A stretch of 64,000 bases of DNA, taken from NCBI RefSeq assembly GCF_000223905.1, contig NC_015948.1, positions 2,728,001-2,792,000 on the forward strand, in the 5' to 3' direction. The position numbers and the translations under genes were made by a program. The first letter of the stretch is position 1. Each line of letters opens with the position of its first letter. Source of the stretch: Haloarcula hispanica ATCC 33960 (GTDB lineage: Archaea; Halobacteriota; Halobacteria; Halobacteriales; Haloarculaceae). This document shows, piece after piece, positions 7,529 to 17,476 of the stretch. The notes under the pieces were generated by a model. That model ran no database searches. It worked only from the letters and a program-made list of their open reading frames with translations, and was not told where the DNA came from.

Positions 7529-9715
7529 TTAGAAGTAGTCGATAGCCGGGTTCAGTTCCTGCTTCATGCCCTTGCGCTCGCGGATCTCGCTGATCTTGTC
7601 GGGCTGGAGGTTGTCGGCAAGGACCTGGAAGCCGGCGTTCTCGGTGTTCCAGGAGGCACGGCCCTCAGTGGCCGAGCGGATGTCTGAGGAGAAGCCGATC
7701 ATCTCGTCGACCGGGGCGACGCCTTCGACGACCATCAGGTCGCCTTCCTGGTACATATCGTCGACGCGGCCACGGCGGCCCTGAATCTCGCCGCTCGCAG
7801 CGCCCATGTGGTCGTTGGGCACGTCGATGCGGACCTGCTGAATCGGCTCCAGCAGCTTGATGCTGGCGTCGATGAGCGCGTTGTGGACAGCCTCGCGGAC
7901 GGCCGGGATGACCTGGGCCGGGCCGCGGTGGATGGCGTCCTCGTGGAGGCGGGCGTCGTGGAGACGGATGAGCGACCCCTGGACCGGCTCGGACGCGAGC
8001 GGGCCGTCGTCGAGGGCTTCTTCGAGGCCTTCGATGACGAGTTCCATCGTCTCGTTGAGGTGCTGGATACCCTTCGTCTCGTCGAGCAGGATGTTGGTCC
8101 CGTGGATGTGCTCGATGTTCTGGGAGTCGTCCTTGTCCATGCCGGCTTCCTGCAGCGCTTCACGGCGCTCCAGTTCTGGCATGTCCATCGACGCCTCGCC
8201 CATCTTGATGGTCTCGACGATGTCCTCGCCGAGCGGCTCGATGCTGATGTAGAAGCGGTTGTGGTTGTTCGGCGACCGACCTTCGACTTCGCGGCTCTCG
8301 TTCTGCGGGGCCTCGCGGTAGACAACAATCGGCTCACCGGTGTTGATCGGGATGCCCTGGTTGCGCTCGATACGCTGGCCGATGACTTCCAGGTGGAGTT
8401 CACCCTGCCCGGAGATGAGGTGCTCGCCGGTGTCTTCGTTAATTTCGACCTGGATGGTCGGGTCTTCCTTGGCGACCTGCTGGAGCGTCTCGATGAGCTT
8501 CGGCAGGTCGTCCATGTTCTGTGCCTCGACGGACTTCGTGATGACCGGCTCCGAGATGTGCTCGATGGACTCGAATGGCGTCATCTCCTCGCTGGAGACG
8601 GTGGAGCCAGCGATGGCGTCCTTGAGGCCCGTGACGGCGGCGATGTTCCCGGCGGGAACGTGCTCGACTTCCTCGCGCTCGCCACCCATGTAGATACCGA
8701 CGCTCTGGATGCGGTTCTTGCCCGCAGTTCCGGAGACGTACAGCTCCTGCCCCTTCTCCAGCGTGCCGGAGAAGACACGACCGGCGGCGATTTCGCCAGC
8801 GTGGGGGTCGACACCGATGTCGGTGACCATCAGGACGACTTCGCCGTCCTCGTTGACCATCGCCATGTCCTCGGCGAGCTGGGATTCGGCGTCGCCACGC
8901 CAGATACGCGGAACTCGCATCGGCTGGGCGTCGACAGGGTTCGGGAAGTGCTCACACACCATGTCGAGCACCACGTCGGACAGCGGCGTGCGCTCGTGGA
9001 GTTCTTGGCGGTTGTCGTTGCGCTCGAGCTCCATGATTTCGCCGAAGTCCATGCCGGTCCGCTGCATCGACGGCATCGAGACGCCCCACTTGTACAGCGC
9101 GGAGCCGAAGCCGACGGTTCCTTCCTCGACGGAAACCGTCCAGTCCTCGATGTCGTCCATCTCCTCGGTCATGCCGCGGATGAGGTCGTTGACGTCCTGA
9201 ATGACCGCGAGCAGGCGCTCCTGCATCTCCTCGGGTCCTTCCTGAAGCTCGGAGATGAGGCGGTCGACCTTGTTGATGAACAGCGTCGGCTTGACGCCCT
9301 CGCGGAGCGCCTGCCGGAGCACCGTCTCGGTCTGGGGCATCGCGCCCTCGACGGCGTCGACGACCACCAGCGCGCCGTCGACGGCACGCATCGCACGGGT
9401 CACGTCGCCACCGAAGTCGACGTGGCCAGGGGTGTCGATAAGGTTGATGAGGTGGTTCTGGTCCTCGTATTCGTGGGTCATCGAAACGTTAGCCGCGTCG
9501 ATGGTGATCCCACGTTCCTGTTCGTCTTCCTCAGTGTCCATCGCCAGCTGTTCGCCGGCGGTGTCGTCGGAAATCATGCCGGCACCGGCCAGCAGATTGT
9601 CTGTCAGTGTCGTCTTTCCGTGATCGACGTGAGCAGCGATGGCGATGTTCCGGATGTGCTCCGGATCGTCCATCAGTGTCTCACATTCTTGGACGATTTT
9701 CTTACGTCGGCCCAT
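7529..9715 (-). CDS. fusA: Translation elongation factor 2 (aEF2)
   Basis: A 728-aa translocase GTPase. The start at [15 protein letters not shown] (9715) is preferred over an upstream in-frame ATG ten codons away. Motifs are [15 protein letters not shown] and NKVD. In domain IV the diphthamide histidine is in HRGPAQ. Domains II-V follow in the normal order with normal length. In many archaea the gene sits next to rpsG and tuf. Here rpsG is about 9 kb upstream and tuf about 3.4 kb downstream, with unrelated genes between, so aEF2 must be transcribed from its own promoter in the 237-base gap above it. Confidence 0.98.
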   Translation of the reverse strand: MGRRKKIVQECETLMDDPEHIRNIAIAAHVDHGKTTLTDNLLAGAGMISDDTAGEQLAMDTEEDEQERGITIDAANVSMTHEYEDQNHLINLIDTPGHVDFGGDVTRAMRAVDGALVVVDAVEGAMPQTETVLRQALREGVKPTLFINKVDRLISELQEGPEEMQERLLAVIQDVNDLIRGMTEEMDDIEDWTVSVEEGTVGFGSALYKWGVSMPSMQRTGMDFGEIMELERNDNRQELHERTPLSDVVLDMVCEHFPNPVDAQPMRVPRIWRGDAESQLAEDMAMVNEDGEVVLMVTDIGVDPHAGEIAAGRVFSGTLEKGQELYVSGTAGKNRIQSVGIYMGGEREEVEHVPAGNIAAVTGLKDAIAGSTVSSEEMTPFESIEHISEPVITKSVEAQNMDDLPKLIETLQQVAKEDPTIQVEINEDTGEHLISGQGELHLEVIGQRIERNQGIPINTGEPIVVYREAPQNESREVEGRSPNNHNRFYISIEPLGEDIVETIKMGEASMDMPELERREALQEAGMDKDDSQNIEHIHGTNILLDETKGIQHLNETMELVIEGLEEALDDGPLASEPVQGSLIRLHDARLHEDAIHRGPAQVIPAVREAVHNALIDASIKLLEPIQQVRIDVPNDHMGAASGEIQGRRGRVDDMYQEGDLMVVEGVAPVDEMIGFSSDIRSATEGRASWNTENAGFQVLADNLQPDKISEIRERKGMKQELNPAIDYF

Positions 9716-9922
9716 TATACAGCTTTCTATCAACAGCAGGGTCAAAAGGATAGTGTTTCACTACGGCCGTGACCGCTCGAAATCCGGCCGTTCGCGTGTC
9801 ATGGTCTGGCATTCCGAACGGTCGGTGCACTGCTGGCTGTGTCTTCGTGCAGATAGTCGCTACCTGTGGGGCAACCCCTCACGGGAGAACAACCGACAGT
9901 ATAGTCACGGGAGTATACCCAG

Positions 9923-9936
9923 CGATTATAATTATT
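9923..9936 (+). promoter_or_regulatory. TATA box of the cystathionine synthase/lyase gene
   Basis: An AT block (GATTATAATTAT) is centred about 26 bases before an ATG at 9953 and about 68 bases before the ATG at 9995. The spacing to 9953 is that of a leaderless transcript, which complicates the start choice for the gene. Confidence 0.55.
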
Positions 9937-9994
9937 TGCAGTCGGATGAGTAATGATTGCAAAGGTATTAGCGCCAGCCAGCAGACGGAAGCGT

Positions 9995-11188
9995 ATGACT
10001 CGGCGTCCACACCTCGACACGATTGCAGTCGATACCGAGACGGCGTCAGCAGCAGGGGATGTCACGCTCCCGATACACCTCTCGTCGACCTACGAACTAG
10101 CCGGGCTCGACACGGACCTCTCTCTGGAGGACGTCGACCCCGGTGAAGGCGAGTTCCTCTACTCGCGGCTGTCGAACCCGACACGACACGGCCTCGAACA
10201 GGAGTTAGCCGCGCTAGAGGACGGAGAGCGAGCCTATGCCTTCAGTTCGGGGACAGCGGCCGTTGCAACAGCGGTGCTCTCACTGGTCGAACCGGGCGAC
10301 CACGTCGTTGCGTTCGACGACCTGTACGCGGGCACGCGACGGATGTTCGAAACGCTGTTCCGGGACCAGCTTGGCGTCGACGTGGAGTTCGTCGACGCAA
10401 CTGACGCCGACGCTGTCGCGGCCGCGATGACGCCGGCAACGGAGTTAGTCTGGGTCGAGACCCCGACAAATCCACTGATAAAACTCTGTGACATCGACGC
10501 GATTGCGGCCGTCGCCGCCGACTACGACGCGACGCTCGGGGTCGACAACACCTTCGCGAGTCCGTACTTCCAGCAGCCGCTGTCCCTCGGCGCGGACCTC
10601 GTGGTCCACAGCACGACGAAGTACCTCAACGGCCACAGCGATGCCGTCGGCGGCGCACTGATTACTAACGACCCCGAGGTGGCCGAGCGGGTGGAGTTCC
10701 GCCAGCAGATCGCGCTCGGGAACATGCTCGCCCCGTTCGACAGCTATCTCATCTCGCGGGGCATCAAGACGCTGGGTGTCCGGATGACTCGCCACGAGAA
10801 CAACGCTATGGCCCTCGCGCAGTACCTCGACGACCACGAGCGCGTCGAAACGGTCCACTACCCAGGGTTAGAGAGTCACCCACAGCACGACCTGGCTCGC
10901 GAGCAGATGCAGGGCTTTGGCGGCGTGCTCTCGTTCGAACTGGCCGGAGACATGGCCGACGCCAAGCGCTTCCTCGAAGCGTTAGAGACGGTGACGCTGG
11001 CAGTCAGCCTCGGCGGCGTCGAGAGCCTGGCGGAGCTCCCGGCGGCGATGACACACGAACCCCTCTCACCGGCTGCGCGGGACGAACTCGGCATCTCTGA
11101 CACGCTTATCCGCCTTTCGGTGGGTATCGAAGCCGTCGAGGACCTCCGGGCCGACCTGGAGCGCGGTTTCGCGGCGATTGAGTCCTGA
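9995..11188 (+). CDS. Cystathionine gamma-synthase/lyase family PLP enzyme
   Basis: A 397-aa fold-type-I PLP enzyme of the Cys/Met metabolism family. It forms or cleaves cystathionine or related thioethers. The PLP lysine is K209 in HSTTKYLNGHSD, and the phosphate-binding FSSGTAAVAT and the active-site TPTNPLIKLCDI region are intact. The ATG at 9995 (MTRRPHLDTIAV) matches the family's usual N terminus. The ATG at 9953 would add 14 residues and fits the TATA spacing better, so it remains possible. Sequence alone does not separate synthase from lyase (metB, metC or mgl activity). Homoserine dehydrogenase encoded about 4 kb away would supply the precursor. Confidence 0.9.
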   Translation: MTRRPHLDTIAVDTETASAAGDVTLPIHLSSTYELAGLDTDLSLEDVDPGEGEFLYSRLSNPTRHGLEQELAALEDGERAYAFSSGTAAVATAVLSLVEPGDHVVAFDDLYAGTRRMFETLFRDQLGVDVEFVDATDADAVAAAMTPATELVWVETPTNPLIKLCDIDAIAAVAADYDATLGVDNTFASPYFQQPLSLGADLVVHSTTKYLNGHSDAVGGALITNDPEVAERVEFRQQIALGNMLAPFDSYLISRGIKTLGVRMTRHENNAMALAQYLDDHERVETVHYPGLESHPQHDLAREQMQGFGGVLSFELAGDMADAKRFLEALETVTLAVSLGGVESLAELPAAMTHEPLSPAARDELGISDTLIRLSVGIEAVEDLRADLERGFAAIES

Positions 11189-11258
11189 GCACCCGCTCTG
11201 TGCGAACGCTGCCCCCACCCGTGGATTAATAGCTCTGCGACCCATGAGAAGGTGACAC

Positions 11259-12053
11259 ATGGACGTGCACGTGCAGGGTGGGCCGGCCGAACCGTTTCTC
11301 GGGGCGCGGGACCTCTTCTCGACGGAACACGACCTGAACCGACCAGTGACTGTCCGGATCCGGGAGGACCCCGACGAGCGCACCCGCGTCAGCCACAGCG
11401 ACGACGCCCACCGGCTGACAATCTCCCGCCAGGCCGCGACGAGCGCGATGGCCCGCGAACTGGCGTTACACGAATACGCGCACATGCACCATCACGAACG
11501 GGAGCATCCGTCACACACCCAGTCGACGCGGGAGGCCATCTACCTCGCGCTGGCGGGGCGTTCGGTCGAGCAGCGAAAGCTCACGCACTGTTACCAGATC
11601 GCCAACCACATGAAAGACGTCTACGCCGACGACATCTGGATGCCGGTGGTGCCCGGCGACAAACTGGTTCCGTTTCTGGAAGCCAGCCTCGCGGCCGCCG
11701 TCGCGGACCGCCCCGGCGACCCGCCGACCTGGGACCGCTCGACGTCACCGACCCGAGTGCGCCACCCCAGCGAACCGGCCGCACGACTGACGCCGGCTGC
11801 AGACCCGGATATCACGGCCGTCAATGCGGCGTTCGCTCTTGCGCTGTGTGAGCGCCACGACCTGGTCGAACCGGACCACCGGCTGTACGACCTCGCCCAC
11901 GCCGCGGCCCAGGACGCCGAATCGGTCGACCTCACGGAGTTCAAGCGCCACTTCGGCTCGCTGTCGCCCGAGCCGAACGAGTCCGAGTTCCGGAAGGCGC
12001 TCGTCGACGTGACTCGCGCGTACGCCGGCGGCGGCGGCCGAGCGGCAGACTGA
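11259..12053 (+). CDS. DUF5781-like protein with HEYAH metalloprotease-type motif
   Basis: A 264-aa soluble acidic protein. Residues about 71-84 read LALHEYAHMHHHER, a zincin-type HExxH followed by three more histidines. The rest has no motif I can name. It resembles the haloarchaeal DUF5781 family from memory. Residues 45-70 and 85-110 are helical, as in zincin active-site helices. It has no signal peptide, so any activity would be cytoplasmic. It follows the cystathionine synthase/lyase gene by 70 bases on the same strand but is not obviously coupled to it. Peptidase activity is inferred from the motif only. Confidence 0.7.
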   Translation: MDVHVQGGPAEPFLGARDLFSTEHDLNRPVTVRIREDPDERTRVSHSDDAHRLTISRQAATSAMARELALHEYAHMHHHEREHPSHTQSTREAIYLALAGRSVEQRKLTHCYQIANHMKDVYADDIWMPVVPGDKLVPFLEASLAAAVADRPGDPPTWDRSTSPTRVRHPSEPAARLTPAADPDITAVNAAFALALCERHDLVEPDHRLYDLAHAAAQDAESVDLTEFKRHFGSLSPEPNESEFRKALVDVTRAYAGGGGRAAD

Positions 12054-12200
12054 AACCGAATGTCCCGGGAAGACCGGCTCACTGACGGCCGGGTGTTGTC
12101 ACACGCAGGCGATAGCCTCGTCGCCACCGACTGCCGGCTTCGCTTGCGCGCGAACACAAATTAACTGGCAGAACTGTTTTTGCGTGGACTTGTGAACTAG

Positions 12201-15200
12201 TTGACTATGACCGAGGCGCTTCGCGGCCGGCATCTCGACGGGGAAACCGATGTCGTCGGCGAACGGATTCAGGTGTTACACATCGACGACGACCCTGATT
12301 TCGTGGCTGTCGCAGCGGATTCCCTGGAGGCTGCGGACGACCGGATCTCCGTCGAAACCGCGACCAGCGCACGAGACGGGCTCGACCAGCTCGCCGAAAA
12401 CGGATTCGACGCCGTCGTCTCCGACTACGATATGCCGAAGATGAACGGCATCGATCTGCTCGATGCGATTCGGGAGACGAACCCGGACCTACCGTTCATT
12501 CTGTTCACCGGCAAGGGCAGCGAAGAGGTGGCCAGCGAAGCTATCTCGATGGGCGTCACCGACTATCTACAGAAGTCGTTCGGAGTCGAGGTGTACGAGC
12601 TACTGGCCAACCGCATCGAAAACGCGGTCTCCGAGTACCGCGCGAAGCGACAGGCCGCCGAGTCAGAGCGCCGTGTCCGGGAGCTCACTGAGGCAACCAA
12701 CGATATCCTCTGGGAGTTCACAGCCGACCTGAGCGAAGTCCTCGTGATCAACTCCGCCTACGAGGATATCTGGGGGCGGTCAGTGGCCAAGCTCCGTGAC
12801 AACCCCTACGATTTCCTGAACGGTATCCATCCCGAGGACCGCGAGCTGATGAAAGACGCGATGCGGCGTCTCATGCACGGCGAGTCGGCCGACGTCGAAT
12901 GCCGTGTCAACGCAACGGAGGAGTATCAGCGCTGGGTCTGGATACAGGGCGAGCCAATCACGAACGACGACGGCGAGGTCGTTCGCGTGGCCGGGTTCGC
13001 CCGTGACATCACCGAGCGGCGGAACCGCGAGCGCGAACTCGAAGCCACCAAGAACCAGCTCACAGAGCACAACCAGACGCTCCGGAAGCTCTACGAGATC
13101 AGCGCCGACCCCGACGCCTCGTTTGAAGAGAAGATACAGGCGGTTTTGGACCTTGGTCGGGAGCGCCTTGGGACCGCTGGCGCGTTCCTGTCCGCGAACG
13201 ATACTGACCGCGACGAGTTCACCGTCCGCTATGCGAGCGGGAGCGACGAACGGCTCAAGCCAGGAACCGTCACACCGCTGTCGGAGGCGTACTGCCGGAA
13301 GATGATCGACACAGGGAGCGTCATGGCAATCGCCGAAGCGTCCGATGAGGGGTGGGCCTCGGACCCGGCATACGACCGCTGGGAATACGAGACGTACATC
13401 AGCGCCGAGGTCCGTGTCCGTGACGCGCATTCAGGGAGCCTCTGTTTCGTCGACCGGGAGGCCCGCAAGACCCCCTTCACCGAGGACGAGAAGACGTTCG
13501 TCCATCTCGCGACGCAGTGGGTGAGCTACGAACTCGAACGCCAGCAGCGCGAACAACGCCTCGAACGGTACAAGGAGTACACCGACGACATGCTGGACGC
13601 CATCGACGACGTGTTCTACGTCCTCGACAGCGACGGCCGCTTCCGGCGCTGGAACGAGAGCCTGCTGAACGTGACCGGCTACTCGGACGCGGAAGTTGCC
13701 GGGACTCACGGAGCCGATTTCTTCCCGGAGGAGCATCAGGACCTCGTCGCGGCCGCTATCGAATCGGTGTTCGAGGGCGACACGACCCGGGTGGAAGTGC
13801 CGTTTATCACGAAATCGGGGGACCAGATCCCCCACGAGTTCACGGCGACCCGCGTCGAAGACCCCGACGGGAACCCGATGCTGGCCGGCATCGGCCGGGA
13901 CATCACCGAACGGAAGGCACGCGAGCAGGAGCTTACGCGAACGAAGGAACTCCTCGACCAGGCCCAGCGGATCGCGAGCGTCGGTGGCTGGGAGATAGAC
14001 GTGACGAGCGAGCCGCCGGAGATGACGGTGACAAGCGAGTTCTACCGGATACACGGGCTGACACCGGACGACGAACTGAGCGTCGAGTCTATCGTCGATC
14101 TGTACCACCCCGACGACAGAGAGACGGTCATGACGGAGTTCCACCGAGCGATAGAGACGGCAGAAGGATACGACATGGAGGTGCGTATCGGCGACGACGA
14201 CCACGACCGATGGGTCCGCGCACTGTGTGAACCAGTCACCGAGAACGGCGATGTTGTCAAACTCCGGGGCTCTGTCCAGGATATCACGGACCGGAAGCTC
14301 CGGGAGCGCGAACTGGAGGAGGCACGCGAGCGGATGGAAATCGCGCTAGAGACCACTAATACGGTCGTCTGGGACCGCGAGTTCGAGTCCGGCGGCCTGT
14401 CGTACTACCCCGGGTCCGAGACGCTGTACGGCACCGACATCGAGTCGCTGGACGAGTTTTTACCGCTGGTCCATCCCGAGGACCAGTCGGAAGTCGCGGC
14501 CCGAATCGAATCAGCGACCGAGACCGGCACGTACGAAGCCGAGTTCCGAATCGTCCGTGACGGCGAGGTCCGCTGGATGGAGGCAAAGGGCCGCGTCGAA
14601 TCCGACAGCGACGGGACGCCAGTCCGGGCAATCGGTATCGACCGTGACATCACCGAGCGCAAGCGCCGCGAGCAGGAACTGGAGGACACGAACGAACGTC
14701 TCGAAGAGTTCACGAGCATCGTCAGCCACGACCTCAGGAACCCACTATCCGTCGCCGAGGGACGCATCGAACTGGCCCAACAGGAGTACGACAGCGAACA
14801 CCTCGACAGCGCCAGCGACGCGCTCGCGCGGATGCGGACGCTCATCGACGACCTGCTCGCGGCCGCTCGCGACGAGCAGTCAGCGGTTGACGCCGGCGTA
14901 GTGGCGCTCACGGACACGGCCGAACAGTGCTGGCACAACGTCGAAACCAACGACGCCGAACTCACTGTCGAGACAGACGCCGTCGTTCGTGCCGACAGGA
15001 GCCGATTGGAACAACTGCTCGAGAACCTGTTCAGCAACAGTGTGGAGCATGGCTCCACAAGCAGTCGGCCGGGGGCCGACGACAGCGTGGAACACGGCGG
15101 CGACGACGTGACGGTCACCGTTGGAGAACTTGACGACGGCTTCTACGTCGAAGACGACGGCGATGGCATCGACGAATCGGAGCGGTCACGCGTGTTCGAG

Positions 15201-15350
15201 ACCGGCTACTCGACGTCAGACGCCGGGACGGGGTTCGGGCTCTGGATCGTCGCGGAGATTGCCGACGCCCACGGCTGGACGGTAACTATCGACGAGGGGA
15301 ACGAGGGCGGCGCACGGTTCGAGATTACCGGTGTCGATGTCGTGGAGTGA
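12201..15350 (+). CDS. Histidine kinase with N-terminal receiver, GAF and multiple PAS domains
   Basis: A 1049-aa cytoplasmic sensor kinase. Order: receiver (about 20-140, phosphoacceptor D75 in SDYDMP), PAS (155-275), GAF (about 300-440), PAS (465-580), PAS (585-700), PAS (710-825), HisKA (H843 in FTSIVSHDLRNPL), HATPase (about 935-1045, with NLFSNSVEHG, DDGDGIDESE and GTGFGLWIV). No membrane segment is present. PAS domains in haloarchaea commonly sense redox, light or oxygen, but the ligands here are unknown. The region between the N and G1 boxes carries an insertion rich in Ser/Gly/Asp. It is monocistronic; the next genes are convergent. A second ATG at codon 3 is an alternative start. Confidence 0.92.
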   Translation: MTMTEALRGRHLDGETDVVGERIQVLHIDDDPDFVAVAADSLEAADDRISVETATSARDGLDQLAENGFDAVVSDYDMPKMNGIDLLDAIRETNPDLPFILFTGKGSEEVASEAISMGVTDYLQKSFGVEVYELLANRIENAVSEYRAKRQAAESERRVRELTEATNDILWEFTADLSEVLVINSAYEDIWGRSVAKLRDNPYDFLNGIHPEDRELMKDAMRRLMHGESADVECRVNATEEYQRWVWIQGEPITNDDGEVVRVAGFARDITERRNRERELEATKNQLTEHNQTLRKLYEISADPDASFEEKIQAVLDLGRERLGTAGAFLSANDTDRDEFTVRYASGSDERLKPGTVTPLSEAYCRKMIDTGSVMAIAEASDEGWASDPAYDRWEYETYISAEVRVRDAHSGSLCFVDREARKTPFTEDEKTFVHLATQWVSYELERQQREQRLERYKEYTDDMLDAIDDVFYVLDSDGRFRRWNESLLNVTGYSDAEVAGTHGADFFPEEHQDLVAAAIESVFEGDTTRVEVPFITKSGDQIPHEFTATRVEDPDGNPMLAGIGRDITERKAREQELTRTKELLDQAQRIASVGGWEIDVTSEPPEMTVTSEFYRIHGLTPDDELSVESIVDLYHPDDRETVMTEFHRAIETAEGYDMEVRIGDDDHDRWVRALCEPVTENGDVVKLRGSVQDITDRKLRERELEEARERMEIALETTNTVVWDREFESGGLSYYPGSETLYGTDIESLDEFLPLVHPEDQSEVAARIESATETGTYEAEFRIVRDGEVRWMEAKGRVESDSDGTPVRAIGIDRDITERKRREQELEDTNERLEEFTSIVSHDLRNPLSVAEGRIELAQQEYDSEHLDSASDALARMRTLIDDLLAAARDEQSAVDAGVVALTDTAEQCWHNVETNDAELTVETDAVVRADRSRLEQLLENLFSNSVEHGSTSSRPGADDSVEHGGDDVTVTVGELDDGFYVEDDGDGIDESERSRVFETGYSTSDAGTGFGLWIVAEIADAHGWTVTIDEGNEGGARFEITGVDVVE

Positions 15351-15404
15351 CAGAATAGCGAAACCACCATCCACCGTTGTACTCGGGCGCACACAGGCGA
15401 CCGG

Positions 15405-16115
15405 CTAAACCGGAACGAGCGGCGACACCGACAGCGCGATGCCGACGGCGAGCACCGGGTAGTCACGACGCTCGAAGGCAAGCGGCGGCAGCGTCGGGTT
15501 CCACGCGAAACAGCGGGCCCGCAGAGCGGCCGAGAGCCGGTCCGAGCGGTCGAGGGTCCGTTCCAGCGACCGAACGGCGAGCAGCCGAACGCGGTCCCGT
15601 AGCGGGCGGGCCTCACCGCCGCGAGCGTGGATCGCATCGCGCACCTCCCGAACGTCCGCGAGTACCAGCGGGAACAGTCGGACAACGAGCGCCATCCCGA
15701 TACCGAGGATCTGGCCGGGCTTGCCGGGGATCAGGCGCTGGACCGCCGCCCGGGTATCTCGGACTGGCGTCGAGGTGAGGTAGGCGGCGCTGACGAGCAA
15801 CACCGGGAGGATGCGCCCGACGTGCAGGGCCGAACGGAGCGCCGGGTCGACCCGAAACCACGGCGGGCCGAGCGCCACACCGGCGACGACCGGTGCCAGC
15901 GCCAGCACGGCGAGGACGACCCGGTAGGAGCGCAGGACGGCCAGCGGCGAGAGCCGTGCCGCCGCGAGCGTCCCCAGTGCGAACGCGGTCGTCCCGACGA
16001 GCCACGGGAGCGTGGGGTGTGCGACCGCGGCGATGGCGAGCCCGAACTGGACCAGGAGCTTCGACCGCGGGTCCAGCCGATGCGCGAACGTCGAGCCGGG
16101 CCGGTAGCTCAACAT
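15405..16115 (-). CDS. bioN: ECF transporter membrane component, biotin type
   Basis: A 236-aa EcfT/CbiQ-family protein, the transmembrane coupling subunit of an energy-coupling-factor transporter. It starts LSYRPGSTFAHRLDPRSKL, a typical EcfT opening, followed by about four membrane segments to residue 160. A cytoplasmic ARG-type coupling motif appears as DAIHARGGEARPLRDRV, followed by a hydrophobic C-terminal segment. It overlaps the ATPase gene by seven bases and is the last gene of the bioY-bioM-bioN operon. Confidence 0.88.
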   Translation of the reverse strand: MLSYRPGSTFAHRLDPRSKLLVQFGLAIAAVAHPTLPWLVGTTAFALGTLAAARLSPLAVLRSYRVVLAVLALAPVVAGVALGPPWFRVDPALRSALHVGRILPVLLVSAAYLTSTPVRDTRAAVQRLIPGKPGQILGIGMALVVRLFPLVLADVREVRDAIHARGGEARPLRDRVRLLAVRSLERTLDRSDRLSAALRARCFAWNPTLPPLAFERRDYPVLAVGIALSVSPLVPV

Positions 16116-16813
16116 CGTGGGTCGCGGATACCGAGGTCCGTGAGGGTATCGAGCGCTTCGGATGGCGACGCATCGAGCACGACCTGCCCATCCTGCAGCG
16201 CGACGAGGCGGTCGGCCCGCTCGTGGAGGTCCCGGAGGTCGTGCGTGACGACGATGATGCCCGTTCCATCGGCGGCCAGCGCGTCGAGGTGGTCGAGCAC
16301 CGACTCCCTGGCCGGCCAGTCGAGGCCGACGAGCGGTTCGTCGAGCACGAGGTAGTCCGGTTCCATGGCGAGCGCCCCGGCGATGGCGACGCGGGCCTGC
16401 TCGCCGCCCGAGAGAGCGTCGATACGGCTATCCGCTGCATCGCCGAGGTCGACGGCGTCGAGCGCCGTTCCGACCCGGCGGTCGATCTCGTCCCTGTCGA
16501 GGCCGAGGTTCTCCGGGCCGAAGGCCACGTCAGCCGCCACGGTCGCGGCGACGAACTGGTCGCGGGGGTGCTGGAACACCATCCCGATGCGTGTCCGGGC
16601 GACGACCGGGTCGTCCGTCACGTCGGTCCCGTCGACGGTGATCGTTCCGGCGTCGGGCGTCAGCAGGGCGTTGAAATGCCGGACGAGCGTCGTCTTGCCG
16701 CTCCCGTTCGGTCCGACGAGCAGGCAGTACTGACCGTCGGGTATTGACAGCGTGAGCCCGTCGAGGACGTCGACGTCGCCGTACCGATAGCGCAGGTCGC
16801 TGACCGCTATCAT
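16109..16813 (-). CDS. bioM: ECF transporter ATPase, biotin type
   Basis: A 234-aa ABC ATPase with Walker A GPNGSGKTTL, Q loop (GMVFQHPRDQF), signature LSGGEQARVAIA, Walker B YLVLDEPLVG and the H loop (IVVTHD). The short length and pairing with EcfT and BioY identify it as the single ATPase (EcfA/BioM) of a biotin ECF transporter. It overlaps bioY by four bases and bioN by seven, so the three are translationally coupled. Confidence 0.9.
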   Translation of the reverse strand: MIAVSDLRYRYGDVDVLDGLTLSIPDGQYCLLVGPNGSGKTTLVRHFNALLTPDAGTITVDGTDVTDDPVVARTRIGMVFQHPRDQFVAATVAADVAFGPENLGLDRDEIDRRVGTALDAVDLGDAADSRIDALSGGEQARVAIAGALAMEPDYLVLDEPLVGLDWPARESVLDHLDALAADGTGIIVVTHDLRDLHERADRLVALQDGQVVLDASPSEALDTLTDLGIRDPRC

Positions 16814-17391
16814 CGACCGTTGAGATATCCGCCCTGCACAACGGCGACTGCGATACCGAGCTTCAGGAGGTCAAGTGGTATGTACGGAGCCATCACGGCC
16901 GCGGCGCGAGTGAGTGGGAGGCCAGTAACGAACCACATCCACGGGATGCCGATAGCGTACACGACGACGACCGCCGCGGTGAGCGCGACGACCTGCACTG
17001 GGGCAGAGAGAGCAGCGACCGGTTTGGGCGCTACGCTCCGGTGTGCGATAGCGCCAGCGACGACCGCGCCGACGAGGAACCCGACGAGGAAACCGCCCGA
17101 CCCCTGGCCGGCGATGACGTATCCGATACCCGCATTCCCGTTCGAGAACACCGGCGCACCGGCGATACCGACCAGCAGGTACAACAGGAGCGCGACGCCG
17201 CCCCACAGCGGCCCCAGTAGCAGGCCGGCGAAGAACATCCCGAACGGCTGCAGCGAGAACGGCACCAGCGGTCCCGGAAGCGGGATAGATATCTGTGCGA
17301 GCGCCGCGGTCAGCGCCGCGAGCAGCACCGCCTTCGTGAACAAGCCCACAGTCTCGTCGTCGACGAGGTCGACGGATTGCTCTGTTGCCAT
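16810..17391 (-). CDS. bioY: Biotin-binding ECF S component
   Basis: A 193-aa BioY-family membrane protein with about six hydrophobic segments. The family region is visible as PFSLQPFGMFFAGLLLGP, followed by GIAGAPVFSNGNAGIG with the conserved glycine loop. It captures biotin and hands it to the bioM/bioN module encoded downstream. A TATA-like element (CTATATTTC, minus strand, near 17416-17424) lies about 27 bases upstream, giving a short or absent leader. A GTTC-N3-GAAC inverted repeat at about 17430-17440 abuts it and could be an operator. No biotin synthesis genes are in the window, so uptake may be the route for biotin. Confidence 0.92.
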   Translation of the reverse strand: MATEQSVDLVDDETVGLFTKAVLLAALTAALAQISIPLPGPLVPFSLQPFGMFFAGLLLGPLWGGVALLLYLLVGIAGAPVFSNGNAGIGYVIAGQGSGGFLVGFLVGAVVAGAIAHRSVAPKPVAALSAPVQVVALTAAVVVVYAIGIPWMWFVTGLPLTRAAAVMAPYIPLDLLKLGIAVAVVQGGYLNGR

Positions 17392-17476
17392 GGGTCTCCC
17401 TCTCTCGTCAACCGAAATATAGCCAGTGGTTCACGGAACAGAGCGGAGAGCGGTGCCGGGTGCCCGCCCGCGCTGG

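Noticed and set aside
9953-9994. N-terminal extension of the cystathionine synthase/lyase
   Set aside because: The TATA spacing would fit, but the 14 extra residues are basic and unlike the family N terminus. Kept only as an alternative start.
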